Source: Clostridia bacterium
GTDB taxonomy: Bacteria > Bacillota > Clostridia > Acetivibrionales > DSM-27016
Reading direction: 5' to 3'
Assembly (NCBI GenBank): GCA_026414765.1
Contig: JAOAIJ010000027.1
Coordinates: 1 to 64,000 of the forward strand
Length of the DNA: 64,000 bases
Part shown: in pieces, positions 63,992-64,000 of the stretch
Layout of the letters: every line of letters begins with the position of its first letter
How positions within the stretch are numbered: the first letter of the stretch is position 1
Position numbers and translations under genes: made by a program
Notes under the pieces: generated by a model
Told to the model about the DNA's origin: nothing
Databases searched by the model: none
Seen by the model: the letters and a program-made list of their open reading frames with translations, nothing else

Positions 63992-64000
63992 CAAAACCGT

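Overview
The window is a 64 kb piece of a low-GC, spore-forming, anaerobic Firmicutes chromosome. Evidence includes TepA-YlzJ-SpoIIIE, SpoVS with a sigma-H-type promoter, PyrR-controlled pyrimidine genes with PyrK/PyrD type 1B, an SLH-domain surface protein, and a membrane complex related to energy-converting hydrogenases. Gene order and style suggest a clostridium of the Ruminiclostridium/Acetivibrio kind; that placement is inference. No prophage, transposase, CRISPR array or plasmid gene was seen. Most of it is core genome; the more accessory parts are 44.7-56.3 kb and 59.0-61.3 kb.

Layout. 0-3 kb: two tRNAs, a small reverse gene, trmK, a Nif3/YqfO protein and RNase P RNA. 3-11 kb: a reverse chemoreceptor gene, tepA-ylzJ-spoIIIE and a membrane TPR protein flanked by two AT-rich hairpins. 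11-18.2 kb: ygiQ, folD, a small ATPase without a Walker A motif, RNase Y, ymdB and spoVS. 18.3-22.4 kb: pgeF, an orphan peptide-binding lipoprotein, lspA and an RluA-type pseudouridine synthase. 22.4-34.5 kb: the pyrimidine cluster pyrR-(leader peptide)-pyrB-pyrC-pyrF-carA-carB-pyrK-pyrD, then a histidine phosphatase and a divergent orotate phosphoribosyltransferase-like gene. 35.2-44.6 kb: miaB, ylbF-like, mutS, mutL, miaA, hfq, then convergent lexA and a divergent yneA-like LysM gene with LexA boxes. 44.7-52.8 kb: a seven-gene operon for an Ehr-type (energy-converting-hydrogenase-related) membrane complex. 52.8-56.3 kb: two coupled reverse genes, an SLH/GH18 protein and a polytopic TPR protein. 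56.5-64 kb: cysteine desulfurase-thiI, a VanW protein, a DUF2225 protein, an AIR-synthase-like protein, and a tandem glycine riboswitch ahead of glyA.

How the genes work together. The pyr cluster supplies all de novo UMP steps and appears to have two separate attenuators. One is a PyrR-binding leader before pyrR. The other is a leader-peptide/terminator unit before pyrB that resembles the enterobacterial pyrBI design. The lexA/yneA-like pair is a compact SOS module with operators inside or beside both promoters. The Ehr operon has every membrane and Fe-S part of a group 4 hydrogenase, but its large subunit has lost all four nickel-binding cysteines, so it is probably an ion pump or electron-transfer complex that does not make H2. 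The cysteine desulfurase-ThiI pair, MiaB, MiaA, TrmK and the pseudouridine synthase together handle RNA modification.
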